A stretch of DNA of 64,000 bases from Yoonia sediminilitoris (lineage in GTDB: Bacteria; Pseudomonadota; Alphaproteobacteria; Rhodobacterales; Rhodobacteraceae): positions 372,001 to 436,000 of the forward strand of contig NZ_QBUD01000002.1 in NCBI RefSeq assembly GCF_003058085.1. Reading direction: 5' to 3'. Position 1 is the first letter of the stretch; each line of letters starts with the position of its first letter. Under the pieces are notes generated by a model, which worked only from the letters and a program-made list of their open reading frames with translations, did no database searches and was not told the DNA's origin. The position numbers and the translations under genes were made by a program. Positions 17,249 to 25,428 of this stretch are shown here, in pieces.

Positions 17249-18142
17249 ATGAAACGTGTCTTTATCGCCGGTGCGACCGGCTATCTCGGGCGCTACCTTT
17301 GCGCGGAATATCAGCGCCGCGGATGGTATGTGATCGCACTTGTCCGCAAGACGACCCAGGCCGTCCCTATCGCGGCTGACCAACTGGTTGAGGCGCAGGC
17401 CACTGTGCCTGCTACCCTCAAAGGGGCGATGGCCGGAGCCGATCTGGTCGTCTCTTGCCTTGGTATCACGCGGCAAGCGGAAGGGCTGGGTTATTGGGAT
17501 GTCGACTATCAGGCCAACCTTAACCTGCTGCGCGAAGCGGAACAGGCGGGGGTCGGCCGGTTCGCCTATATCCACGTGCTGAGAGCAAAAGATTTGAGCC
17601 GCGTGCCCATGGTCGCCGCCAAATCCGCCTTTGTGGCCGAACTGCAGCGCAGTCCGGTTCCCGCCACGATTGTCGCACCCACCGGGTACTTCTCTGATAT
17701 GGGTGACTTCCTGACGATGGCGCTATCCGGACGGGTCTGGTTGTTCGGCGATGGCAGCAAACAGATCAATCCCATTCACGGGGCAGATCTGGCGGCCGCC
17801 ACCGCAGATGCGGCAGAGACGGGGATTGAGTGGCTTGATATCGGCGGTCCTGATGCCTTTACCCACAAGCAATTGGCGGAGCTGGCGTTTTCCAGTCTTG
17901 GAAAACCCCCGCGCCTGACCTTTTTGCCGGATGTCGTTCGACGCACTGTACTGCGACTTCTGCCCTGTCTCAGGCCACGCCGCATCAACGGGCCTGCCCG
18001 CTTTTTTCTCAGCGCCCTGGCCCTCGACATGGTCGGCAGGCGCCACGGCACACATCATCTGCAAGACTACTTTCAGGACAGCCTTGCCGCCGCCAAGGCG
18101 GCGCGTGTACTCCAGCACCCAACCGAAAGGAAAGAATCATGA
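17249..18142 (+). CDS. NAD(P)-dependent atypical SDR oxidoreductase
   Basis: A 297-residue NmrA/extended-SDR-like protein. The Rossmann motif is VFIAGATGYLGRYL at residues 4-17, and LVVSCLGITRQAEG follows beta strand 4. A Lys is present in the AAKSAFVAEL segment (about residue 128), but the preceding Tyr of YxxxK is replaced, so it is probably a binding or atypical reductase. AAGGAAAG lies before the ATG. The 3' end overlaps the next gene by 4 bp, coupling it to the DUF4386-like membrane protein. Confidence 0.85.
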   Translation: MKRVFIAGATGYLGRYLCAEYQRRGWYVIALVRKTTQAVPIAADQLVEAQATVPATLKGAMAGADLVVSCLGITRQAEGLGYWDVDYQANLNLLREAEQAGVGRFAYIHVLRAKDLSRVPMVAAKSAFVAELQRSPVPATIVAPTGYFSDMGDFLTMALSGRVWLFGDGSKQINPIHGADLAAATADAAETGIEWLDIGGPDAFTHKQLAELAFSSLGKPPRLTFLPDVVRRTVLRLLPCLRPRRINGPARFFLSALALDMVGRRHGTHHLQDYFQDSLAAAKAARVLQHPTERKES

Positions 18143-18819
18143 CGATCCAACGTATTGGCGGGCTCGCCGCCCTCACTTGCGCAGGCACCTATGTCTTTGG
18201 CTTTGTTCTGCTTGTCACTGTAATGGCGGAATTGGGGTACGGTACAAACGCGATTGACGCGGCCGCCGCGGTTCGCTTCAGCGCCGAAAACCAGGCCATC
18301 ATGATTACCTGGAACACGGTCATCTATATCGTCAATGCGCTTGCGCTGGCCCTGCTGGTCGTCGCACTGGCAAACCGGTTGAAGTCCACGTCACCGGAAT
18401 GGGGCAGCGTTACACTGGTGTTCGGGGTGATCTGGACGACGCTTGTGCTGGGGGCGGGGATGATCGCCAATGTGGCCACAGAACGAGCGGTTGTTCTGGC
18501 CCAAAGCGATTTCGACGTGGCGGTGCAGACCTGGGAGACCTTGCATGCGGTTGAGCTTGGCCTCGGCGGCGGGAATGAAATAGCCGGAGGGGTCTGGATA
18601 CTGTGCGTCAGCCTTGCGGGCCTGCTGCACCGCGCCTTTGGCAAGATCGTTATCGGACTTGGGTTGCTGACCGGGCTGGGCGGATTGCTGACGATCCTGC
18701 CCCCGCTGGGGGATGTTGCTGGCGCTATTTTTGGCCTTGGCGCCATCGTGTGGTTCATCGCGATTGGTCTTGCGCTCCTTTTCAAACGTGATGCGGCAGC
18801 GGCGCACGCTGTGGCCTAG
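18139..18819 (+). CDS. DUF4386-like integral membrane protein
   Basis: A 226-residue protein with six hydrophobic segments, beginning RIGGLAALTCAGTYVFGF, which resembles the DUF4386 family. It is translationally coupled to the SDR gene through ATGA. The stop codon TAG at 18817 is also the first three bases of an IS5-type terminal repeat (see 18817-18834), so the native C-terminus may have been altered by an insertion. Function unknown. Confidence 0.75.
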   Translation: MTIQRIGGLAALTCAGTYVFGFVLLVTVMAELGYGTNAIDAAAAVRFSAENQAIMITWNTVIYIVNALALALLVVALANRLKSTSPEWGSVTLVFGVIWTTLVLGAGMIANVATERAVVLAQSDFDVAVQTWETLHAVELGLGGGNEIAGGVWILCVSLAGLLHRAFGKIVIGLGLLTGLGGLLTILPPLGDVAGAIFGLGAIVWFIAIGLALLFKRDAAAAHAVA

Positions 18820-18834
18820 GGTAAGGACCCATTA
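18817..18834 (+). repeat. Solitary IS5-family-like end on a stop codon
   Basis: TAGGGTAAGGACCCATTA differs by one base from the copy at 46750 (TAGGGTCAGGACCCATTA). It closely matches the end of the IS5-type remnant at 38163 (minus strand). Both solitary copies begin with the TAG stop of the gene before them. No transposase follows. Confidence 0.6.
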
Positions 18835-18910
18835 TCCGGCATCATCAGCTTGTTGAGATATTTCACTTGCAAGACTTCGATCAGCCCGCCCCAACGCTGC
18901 ATCGCCAATC

Positions 18911-19024
18911 AAGGGTTTTGCCTTTAAACTGAGGCATCAGATAAAGAAGAAATGCCCACCACGTACGAACGTCGCAATGCGTTTCCCGAAAAGCTGTGAG
19001 AACGGTTCTTCGCGAAACGCTGTG
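18911..19024 (+). repeat. Palindromic intergenic repeat, copy A (degenerate)
   Basis: First part 18913-18955 has GGTTTTGCCTTTAAACTGAG, then GCATCAGATAAAG and a partly mutated second arm. Second part 18979-18994 is GCGTTTCCCGAAAAGC, followed by another half-palindrome ending CGCGAAACGC. It matches the intact copy at 61923 in order and spacing. The surrounding gap 18835-19303 holds no recognisable gene. Confidence 0.65.
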
Positions 19025-19303
19025 AGCATCAGTCCACCGCAACTGGGCTCAAAGAATTTACGACGCGACCACGGCCCATACGCTTGAGATGAACGCCGTC
19101 TGGCTTTACAACTGGCTGCGCCTTCTGCGTTCCGTAAAGTAAGCGATTTTTATCCACGCGGCGGACGCGCAACGCGCTTGTGAGTATTTGATTGCGCGCT
19201 CCGGGGCGGTCAGCCAGAGCAGGGGGACGGTGCCAAGGCTGCTGGACTGTTTTCCTACACTGCCGGAAGCATCAAATAGCGTCAGGCTGACAGGCTGCCG
19301 AAG

Positions 19304-19849
19304 TTACCAATAAGCCGGATCGTCAAAGGCTCCAACGCACCGAACCGGTCCCCTTAAAGGCACGAGAGGTCCCTTGGTCAGGGACTGGCCCAGCCAGCCT
19401 TCGGGGTGCTGCAAATTGTGGGGCGCAGGAACTTCGGTTTCCGTGACCGGCTTGAACCCAAGCCGCCCATAGAAGGCTGGATCGCCATAGGTCACGGCGA
19501 TGTCCACCCCTTCCTTTCGAAGCGTATCCAGACCGTAGGCGATCAATTTCTGTCCAATCCCCTTGCCCTGCCATGTCGTGGCGACCGCCACCGGGGCGAG
19601 CATGAAGACCGTACGTGTCTCGTTCTCGAAGGTCAGCCGGGTAAACAGGATGCCGCCGACGAGCGCACCGTCTTCCCAAGCGGTGAAGACCCGGAGGTCC
19701 GCGGCATGCGTTTCAGCCAAGAGGCGGCGGGTGAGGTCACCGATCAGCGCGCCCTCTTCCGCCCCTTCCGAGGCGGTGAAGGTTGCTGTGAAGAGATCCG
19801 CGATCGCCTCGGCGTGGGCGCTATGGTCCGTTGAATAGTCCATCGTCAT
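19304..19849 (-). CDS. GNAT-family N-acetyltransferase (YhbS-like)
   Basis: A 181-residue acetyltransferase of the YhbS type. The acetyl-CoA binding motif A is visible as TTWQGKGIGQKLIAYGLDTL (about residues 93-112), preceded by LAPVAV and followed by TYGDPAFYGRLGFKPVTE, the classic motif B region. It would transfer acetyl groups to an unidentified small molecule or protein in the cytoplasm. An ATG two codons in is an equally possible start. It lies 60 bp downstream of, and in line with, the MerR-methyltransferase gene. Confidence 0.88.
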   Translation of the reverse strand: MTMDYSTDHSAHAEAIADLFTATFTASEGAEEGALIGDLTRRLLAETHAADLRVFTAWEDGALVGGILFTRLTFENETRTVFMLAPVAVATTWQGKGIGQKLIAYGLDTLRKEGVDIAVTYGDPAFYGRLGFKPVTETEVPAPHNLQHPEGWLGQSLTKGPLVPLRGPVRCVGAFDDPAYW

Positions 19850-19909
19850 GTCTCCGTCTGCAGGGGCTGTTTGCCATGCTGTGGTTGAAAAATCGGATCG
19901 CGCTGCGGA

Positions 19910-21079
19910 TCAGGGCTTCTGCAGCACGAACATCTCGAAACTCACGATCCCGTCGCAGGTGTGGTAGGTCGCGAGTTCCGCGCGCAGATCGTTGAGCACT
20001 CGGCTACCTGTCAACCGCTCCTCCATCTCCGCGACGCGGGCCTCCAGCGGGCGGTAATAGGTGTCCATCGCCTCCCGCCCCATGTCGAAATGCCCGATTA
20101 CGCGGTAGCCCGCGCGTTTCGCCTGCGCGAGCCGGACGGGAACGCGGGTCATGGCCGGGTATTCCGAGGCCCAGAAGGCGCGCAACTCGTCCGAGGGGTC
20201 ATTGATACGCCAGACCATCTCGGAGAACACCAGCACGCCACCGGGGCGCAGGAGGGGCCGCCAGTCCCGCAACGCACGCTCGATACCGATGATATACGCG
20301 CTGCCCTCGGCCCAGATCACATCCCATGGATCATCCGGCACGGGCAACTGTGCCATGTCCATGTTATGGACCTCGACCCTGTCGCCTACGCCCTGCGCTG
20401 CGATCCGTCCCGTAAGCCGGTCCAGCGCACCCGCATCAGTGTCGGTCGCCACAATCCGCGCAGCGGTCGCGTCAGCCAGCGTCATCGTCGCCATGCCGGG
20501 GCCGCAGCCGATCTCGAGGATCGTCTGGGGTGCAAAAGGCACCATGACCAGCGCGCGTCGCGTTGCGGCCTCTGTCGCCGGCCCCCACCGGTCGAGCCTC
20601 GAGAACACCTCCATGAAGCCCGCCATGTAATCGTCATGTGCGTTCATGTCCTTTGACAGCCACGCCACCCGCGCGGCCTCCGCGCTTGAAAATCCTTGGG
20701 TCATCAGCCAGGCGCGATGCAGGTCGGGCGCGACCCGCTCGACCTCCTCGTGCCAGTCCTTCAGGCTGCCACGCCCCAGAAGTGCGGCGAGCAGATCGCG
20801 CGACCGCGTCTTCGCGGCGATCTCGCGCTCCAGCGTGTCAAGCCGCTGGCCCAGCATCTCGCGGTCGAGCTTGCCATCGAGGCAGGCCCGACATTCCTGC
20901 AGGCTGAGGCCGCCGGCCTGAAGCTGCTGCATCAGACTCAGGCGCTGCCGATCAACATCAGTGTAGACGCGATAGCCGTTCGCCTGCCGCGCGGCCCTAA
21001 GCAGCCCAAGCTTCTCGTAATAGAGCAGCGTCGCGCGTGACAGACCCACGCTCTCCGCCAGTTTCGATATTTGATACAT
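19910..21079 (-). CDS. MerR-type regulator fused to a SAM methyltransferase
   Basis: A 389-residue two-domain protein. Residues 1-70 are a MerR DNA-binding domain (MYQISKLAESVGLSRATLLY, YEKLGLL, ANGYRVYTDVDRQRL), followed by a coiled-coil dimerisation helix to about residue 115. After a linker, a class I methyltransferase begins near residue 180, with motif I ILEIGCGPGMATM and acidic motif ATDTDAGAL, and ends EMFVLQKP. ATG 21079 is used because the MerR domain starts there and GGCGG precedes it; the frame runs back to 21157. The likely meaning is a regulator whose own methyltransferase domain senses or modifies the inducing compound. The pairing is seen in some Proteobacteria but is little studied. 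Confidence 0.85.
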   Translation of the reverse strand: MYQISKLAESVGLSRATLLYYEKLGLLRAARQANGYRVYTDVDRQRLSLMQQLQAGGLSLQECRACLDGKLDREMLGQRLDTLEREIAAKTRSRDLLAALLGRGSLKDWHEEVERVAPDLHRAWLMTQGFSSAEAARVAWLSKDMNAHDDYMAGFMEVFSRLDRWGPATEAATRRALVMVPFAPQTILEIGCGPGMATMTLADATAARIVATDTDAGALDRLTGRIAAQGVGDRVEVHNMDMAQLPVPDDPWDVIWAEGSAYIIGIERALRDWRPLLRPGGVLVFSEMVWRINDPSDELRAFWASEYPAMTRVPVRLAQAKRAGYRVIGHFDMGREAMDTYYRPLEARVAEMEERLTGSRVLNDLRAELATYHTCDGIVSFEMFVLQKP

Positions 21080-21159
21080 CCGCCGCCTTGCCCACTCACA
21101 CCGAATTCCGACTGTTGAGATATTCCTAAGGTGTGAAGCTGTAGACGGGTCAAGCATTA

Positions 21160-21385
21160 TTCGGACAGTCTGCCTGTTTTACCCTGCCGGGAGCCTCAAG
21201 CGCCTGTCTTGCTGATTTGAACCGGCGGAATATCTTCTCTCATCAAGGGGTGGGCCGATGTGACGCCGCGCTGCGATTGTGCAATGCCATGTGCGATCTG
21301 TCATCGACACCAAGGCAAAGCGGCGATAACTGCGCAGCTTGTCCGTCACGACGCCAAGAGGAGCGCACCAACCTTTCTTGCGTTT
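21160..21385 (-). mobile_element. IS6-family transposase remnant (C-terminal part)
   Basis: Minus-strand reading from about 21380 gives GVVTDKLRSY, the IS6 DDE-domain block. Then in another frame comes HRPTP, two stop codons, and EKIFRRFKSARQALEAPG, matching the C-terminal block of the same family. Frameshifts and stops show it is dead. It separates the MerR-fusion gene from the cyd remnants. Confidence 0.7.
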
Positions 21386-21398
21386 ATGGGTCCTGATC

Positions 21399-21503
21399 CT
21401 AGAGTACCATGGCACGGATCACCGAGGCGACGATGGCCAGCATGGCAACACTTGCGAACCAAAGCCCGATGAACCAGAGCCATTTGCGGACATTCCGGGC
21501 CAT
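21399..21503 (-). CDS. DUF2474 mini-protein of the cytochrome bd operon
   Basis: A 34-residue single-helix membrane protein (MARNVRKWLWFIGLWFAS, then VIRAMVL). It matches DUF2474, small proteins encoded after cydB in cyanide-insensitive oxidase operons and thought to play a CydX-like stabilising part. The start shares one base with the cydB stop. Because cydA and cydB upstream are broken, it is probably a leftover. Confidence 0.75.
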   Translation of the reverse strand: MARNVRKWLWFIGLWFASVAMLAIVASVIRAMVL

Positions 21504-22509
21504 CAGTGATTGCCCTCGCTCGGATCCATTTTGCCGCGGAACATCCAGCAGGCATAGGCGGTATAGGCAAGGATGATCGGGATCAGGATCACCGTGCCAA
21601 CAAGTGCAAAGGCAAGGCCGCGATCCGGCGCGGCGGCCTGCCAGATCGTCAGCGAGGGGGGCACCACCATCGGGTAGAAGCTGATACCAATGCCGATAAA
21701 GCTGACTACAAAAAAAGCCGAGGGCAGAGAGGAACGGGCGCAGGTCGCTTTGGTCATTCAGCCCTGTGAAAAAGGACCAGACAAGCGCGATCATCGCGAG
21801 CGGCACGCTCATCGACCAGAGGCTTCCCGGCAGATTGAACCAGCGTTCGAAATAGACCGGATCCTGAAACGGCGTAAAGATACTCACGGTGCCAATCAGA
21901 CCAAGGGTCACCGCCCCGGGCCACCAGGCATAGCCGCGCATTTGCATCTGCAAGGCGCATTCGGTTTTCATGACCAGCCAAGCTGCACCCAGCAATGCAT
22001 AACCAACCACAACAGCAAACCCGGTCAGAACAGAGAAAGGCGTCAGCCAGTCGAACCAGCCACCGGCCTAGGCACGCCCATCAACCTCGATCCCCTGCAC
22101 CAGCGCGCCCAGGGCGATGCCGTGACACAATGCGGCGACAAATGAGCCGCCGAAAAAGGCTGTGTCCCAGACGGGTTTCCAGCGCTTTGTCCGCCAACGG
22201 TATTCAAAGGACACGCCACGAAAGACCAGCGCCAGCAGCATGAGCGTGATTGGCATGTAGAGCGCCGGCATGATGATGGCGTAGGCCAGAGGAAAAACCG
22301 CGAAAAGGGCCGCCGCCGCCCAGAACCAGCCACGTCTCGTTCCCGTCCCAGACCGGTGCGGCAGAGTTCATCATCATGTCGCGGTCACGCACGGACTTGC
22401 CGAACGGGAAGAGAATGCCAAGACCAAGGTCAAACCCGTCGAGAGCCACATAGGTCAGCACCGCGAAGGCGATCAGACCGGCCCAGATGAAAGCAAGATC
22501 AAATTCCAT
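21503..22509 (-). pseudogene. cydB: cydB pseudogene (cytochrome bd oxidase subunit II)
   Basis: Joined frames give a near full-length CydB. The start is MEFDLAFIWAGLIAFAVL with YVALDGFDLGLGIL and APVWDGNETWLVLGG. A frameshift in the GGC-repeat near 22312-22322 leads to LFAVFPLAYAIIMPALYMP through QGIEVDGRA. A TAG near 22070 replaces the usual Tyr before AGGWFDWLTPFSV. A further +1 shift in a run of seven T/A near 21711-21717 leads to VVSFIGIGISFYP and the C-terminus CWMFRGKMDPSEGNH. With three lesions no functional subunit can be made. The start overlaps the cydA relic by 11 bp. Confidence 0.85.
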
Positions 22510-22695
22510 AGTGGGGCTCCTTATTCGCGGGGATGAAGTCAGGGTCGATTTGCGCAGCGGGCGTGATATCCGCCGTGCGGATCGGACCATCGCGTAGGCC
22601 AAGGTTGGGTGTAGCAGGCCGTTTGCGCATCATCCGCAGGATATAGAAGGTGCCTGCACCAAAGACCGCGAAACATACCATGATGAAGGCCACCA
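22499..22695 (-). pseudogene. cydA: cydA C-terminal remnant
   Basis: Only about the last 65 codons of the CydA heme-binding subunit remain. They cover the final membrane helix, ALVAFIMVCFAVFGAGTFYI, and the tail ending PANKEPHYGI. Upstream of about 22695 the sequence is unrelated, so the rest of cydA was deleted. The haem ligands and quinol loop are missing. Confidence 0.75.
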
Positions 22696-22917
22696 ATGCC
22701 GGACCTCTTGACCGCATCCTTCGCGCCGCGCTGGGCGCGGTGCCATAACTCACAAACTGCGCGGTTACATCAAACCAATCCGTCGGCTAACCTTTGCGAG
22801 TTGGCGCTGCAATCGCATCAGCTGTTTCTCGTCTCGTGCCTCCATCAACTCATTCACCAGAGCGGCCTCGTGACGCAGGCGACAGGCATACTTTTTTGGC
22901 AGGCGGCCAGACCTAGT

Positions 22918-23373
22918 TCACTGGGCACCAGCATCGGTCAACACCTTGATGACAGCCGTGTTGTTGGACACCACGTTCGCTTCGTGAAGCGGGGTTTGCC
23001 CCCAAACATCCTGTGCGTTGACGTCTGCGCCGGCATCGATCAGCGCCACGAAAACCGACGGGTTGTCGTTGATCAGGGCCGCCCAGTGCAAAGGCGTTCT
23101 TTGTGCTAGATCGCGCGCGTTGACGTCTGCGCCCACAGCGATCAGCGCTTTGATGACATCAGGGTTTTCGGTGCCCATTGCGGCCAAATGCAACGGCGTC
23201 CCTCCATCCCGGTCGACTGCATTCACACTGGCGCCAGTACTGAGACACCCAGCCACGTCTTGGACCGATGCATCCTCGAAAAACTCATAAGTCGTCCAGT
23301 TCTGGCAATCAGTCGTTTCTGCGCATGACGTCAAGGCGGCGAGAGCGGTCCCGATGCAAATTATGCGTATCAT
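22918..23373 (-). CDS. Ankyrin-repeat lipoprotein
   Basis: A 151-residue secreted protein. The signal peptide ends with lipobox ALTSC (about residue 17). From residue 30 there are four ankyrin-type repeats, with GGTPLHLAAMG, QRTPLHWAALI and GQTPLHEANVV as consensus cores spaced about 36 residues apart. Cys residues after the lipobox (AETTDC, VAGC) could form a disulphide. ATG 23373 follows AGGAGA. Periplasmic ankyrin lipoproteins may act in protein interaction or protection against toxins; nothing nearby specifies its partner. Confidence 0.85.
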   Translation of the reverse strand: MIRIICIGTALAALTSCAETTDCQNWTTYEFFEDASVQDVAGCLSTGASVNAVDRDGGTPLHLAAMGTENPDVIKALIAVGADVNARDLAQRTPLHWAALINDNPSVFVALIDAGADVNAQDVWGQTPLHEANVVSNNTAVIKVLTDAGAQ

Positions 23374-23782
23374 CTTGGTTCTCCTAAATCTGAGCATCCT
23401 ATCGCATTGAACGTCAGTACAGCAGCGGCCAGAGCATCCTTGCACACTTGGCTCCGGCGGAATGCGGATGGCGATGCCGATGACCTGATCGGTGTGATCG
23501 ACGGTAAATCCCTGTTTTGCACTTTCCCCGTTTCCAACCGGATCCCCGCCACCCGAAACGCTGCCATAGTCTTAATACCGGTAGGTTGCTCTAAGGATCA
23601 CCGAGCGATTCACCAGGGGGCGTCATTTGAAGCGATGCGCCAACGCCGACTGGCCATGCAAAACCGGTATCGGTGGCACCTGCAAAGGTGCGCACCGTTC
23701 CCGTGTCGTCAGTCTCGTTTTCGGGGTTCTTGCTTCGGGTCCACGGACCCATTTCATTTCGCGCAAACCCAACCTGATTTGA
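23374..23782. other. Intergenic, nothing recognised
   Basis: About 400 bp between two minus-strand secreted-protein genes. Plus-strand reading frames here look random. It presumably contains the promoter of the ankyrin gene and the 3' end of the upstream transcript. Confidence 0.4.
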
Positions 23783-24553
23783 TCAGCCGTGGCCTGCAAG
23801 AACAGCAATGCGCACTGCTTCGGCGTCTTCAGCCAGATCTGCTGCATCTTGACCCGTTATCGGGTAGCCCAAAATCGTTGTTACCGCGATGACGGTATCG
23901 GATGTGATGGGAAGCGTCTTGTCAGAGGCGACTCCAAGAAAGACCGCCATCAAAATGTCAGCATCGTTGTTCACAGGAAGCTGGCTGTCGCCATCCTCAA
24001 GAATGTCCTCCATCAATGCAAGATTCTGAAGAGGAGAATCGTAGATCGTCAGATTGTCCCAATTCAAGCTGAGCTCACTCAGTATGGTGGTGTCGGCATT
24101 GTCGAATGGCAGGCTGTAGAACGCTTCCATTGTCGCGGCGTCCCATGTCGAAAGCGCCTCATCGAATGCCCTATCGAGCACCTGATCGGGCGAGCGCACG
24201 ACGCTCAGACGCCCTAACTCAACTTCGGGAATGCCTTCTTGTGCCCAAAGGGGTCTGCCGCCACCGGTATTGGTGTCAGAAGGACCGCCCGCTTGCGGAC
24301 CCTGACTGTCAGAAGTTTGATCCGGTCCGCCCTGACCGGCACCAGAACCACCCTGATTGCCTTGGCCAGCTTGCGCACCTCGCCCACCTTGACCTTGGCC
24401 GCCTTGATTTCCCTGCCCGCGGGCAGGACCACCCGAGGCCTCTTGCGCCATTGCTGCCATGGACAAGTCAGTGAAGTCACTGGCGACAAATCCGGTCAGC
24501 AACACGGCTGCAGTTAGTGCTACAGAAGATCTTAGTGTTTTCATCAAGCGCAT
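23783..24553 (-). CDS. Secreted protein with Gly/Gln-rich repeat region, unknown
   Basis: A 256-residue protein not recognised. A signal peptide (about residues 1-36, VALTAAVLLTGF, ending AAMAQ) is followed by a low-complexity segment (about 40-100) of GQGNQGGQGQGG-like repeats. A folded C-terminal domain of about 150 residues follows, acidic and rich in Asp/Leu, starting RPLWAQEGIPEVELGRLSV. That LGRL(S/N)V..SP..V block recurs in secreted proteins of Roseobacters. ATG 24553 is chosen for the AAGGAG 8 bp upstream; another ATG lies three codons in. The repeat region could be a flexible linker or matrix-forming part. Confidence 0.75.
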   Translation of the reverse strand: MRLMKTLRSSVALTAAVLLTGFVASDFTDLSMAAMAQEASGGPARGQGNQGGQGQGGRGAQAGQGNQGGSGAGQGGPDQTSDSQGPQAGGPSDTNTGGGRPLWAQEGIPEVELGRLSVVRSPDQVLDRAFDEALSTWDAATMEAFYSLPFDNADTTILSELSLNWDNLTIYDSPLQNLALMEDILEDGDSQLPVNNDADILMAVFLGVASDKTLPITSDTVIAVTTILGYPITGQDAADLAEDAEAVRIAVLAGHG

Positions 24554-24764
24554 AATATTCTCCTTCGCTGTTTTGCTACCAAAGATATCCACGAGAAGAG
24601 GACGACCATTTTGATATATGTCAATTTTGAAATGTGAGTTTTGTCGCCAATCGGGACCTGTAATGGTGCTGGGATTTCATCCAATCGGTGAAGCGCTGGA
24701 CCTCATGAATTTATCTTCTGAGGTAGCCGTCCAGAATTGTGCTGAAATAACAGCTATCCCAGTG

Positions 24765-24925
24765 CTAAGTTAGCGTTGCTTCAGCCTCTGAAGCTCCATG
24801 GTAGGAGCTGGTGGATGTCTTTTTGCTTATGTCCCTTGACGATAGCCGTGAGGACACCGGTCAGATAGAAGGTGAGCCGAAAAACCTGTAGGACCTCGAC
24901 ATAAGCCCCGGCTGTGACCCCCGGG
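24765..24925 (-). mobile_element. Possible IS66-family C-terminal remnant
   Basis: Minus-strand reading gives VLTAIVKGHKQKDIHQLLPW and a stop soon after. This resembles the C-terminal block of IS66 transposases that ends in LLPW. The upstream frame is disrupted. The match is short, so this is tentative. The rest of the gap 24554-24996 holds nothing recognisable. Confidence 0.35.
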
Positions 24926-24996
24926 CTCATTCGATGGCGCCATGATTGGCTGAATGTGAAGAGCGTTGGGGGAGTTTAACGCGTCGCGATACCTAC

Positions 24997-25016
24997 AGCT
25001 TTTCGGGAAACGCTTT
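24997..25016 (-). repeat. Palindromic repeat fragment, copy D
   Basis: On the minus strand this reads AAAGCGTTTCCCGAAAAGCT. It is identical over 16 bases to the second part of copy A (18979-18994) and similar to the second part of the intact copy at 61992. Confidence 0.45.
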
Positions 25017-25039
25017 ATTGACGATGCAGAGTTGGTGCT

Positions 25040-25255
25040 GGCTGATCGAAGTTCTGCGAGTGAAATATCTCAACAAGATGATCGCGCAGGACCATCGTTT
25101 CATCAAGAAAATTGCCAGCCACACCCAGACATTCAGACCGTTCAATTCTGCGGCAGTCACGCTGGCAGGAATTGAAACTGCCTATATGATCCGGAAAGGC
25201 CAGTTCGACCGACCCGCCCGTCCGGTTTCGAGCAATTTGCGGAACTGGTAGGATA
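25040..25255 (+). mobile_element. IS6-family transposase remnant (C-terminal part)
   Basis: The plus strand reads LRVKYLNKMIAQDHRFIKKI, then FNSAAVTLAGIETAYMIRKG, the C-terminal block of IS6-family transposases. The catalytic D-D-E residues upstream are missing. It is a third, independent IS6 relic in the window. Confidence 0.75.
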
Positions 25256-25428
25256 AGTGCCCCCAGCAAAGGCCGAATTTCGTTTCGCCTGAAAGTTTGG
25301 GGTAGTACGATTCGAAAAGCATGGATTTCGCATCTTCAAACAACAATCCAAAGCCTGCGGGCTGGGTCTGCCGATAGGGGCGGGAATAGCGCCACCATAT
25401 CTTGCCCGCTCCCTGCAAGACGCGCCGA

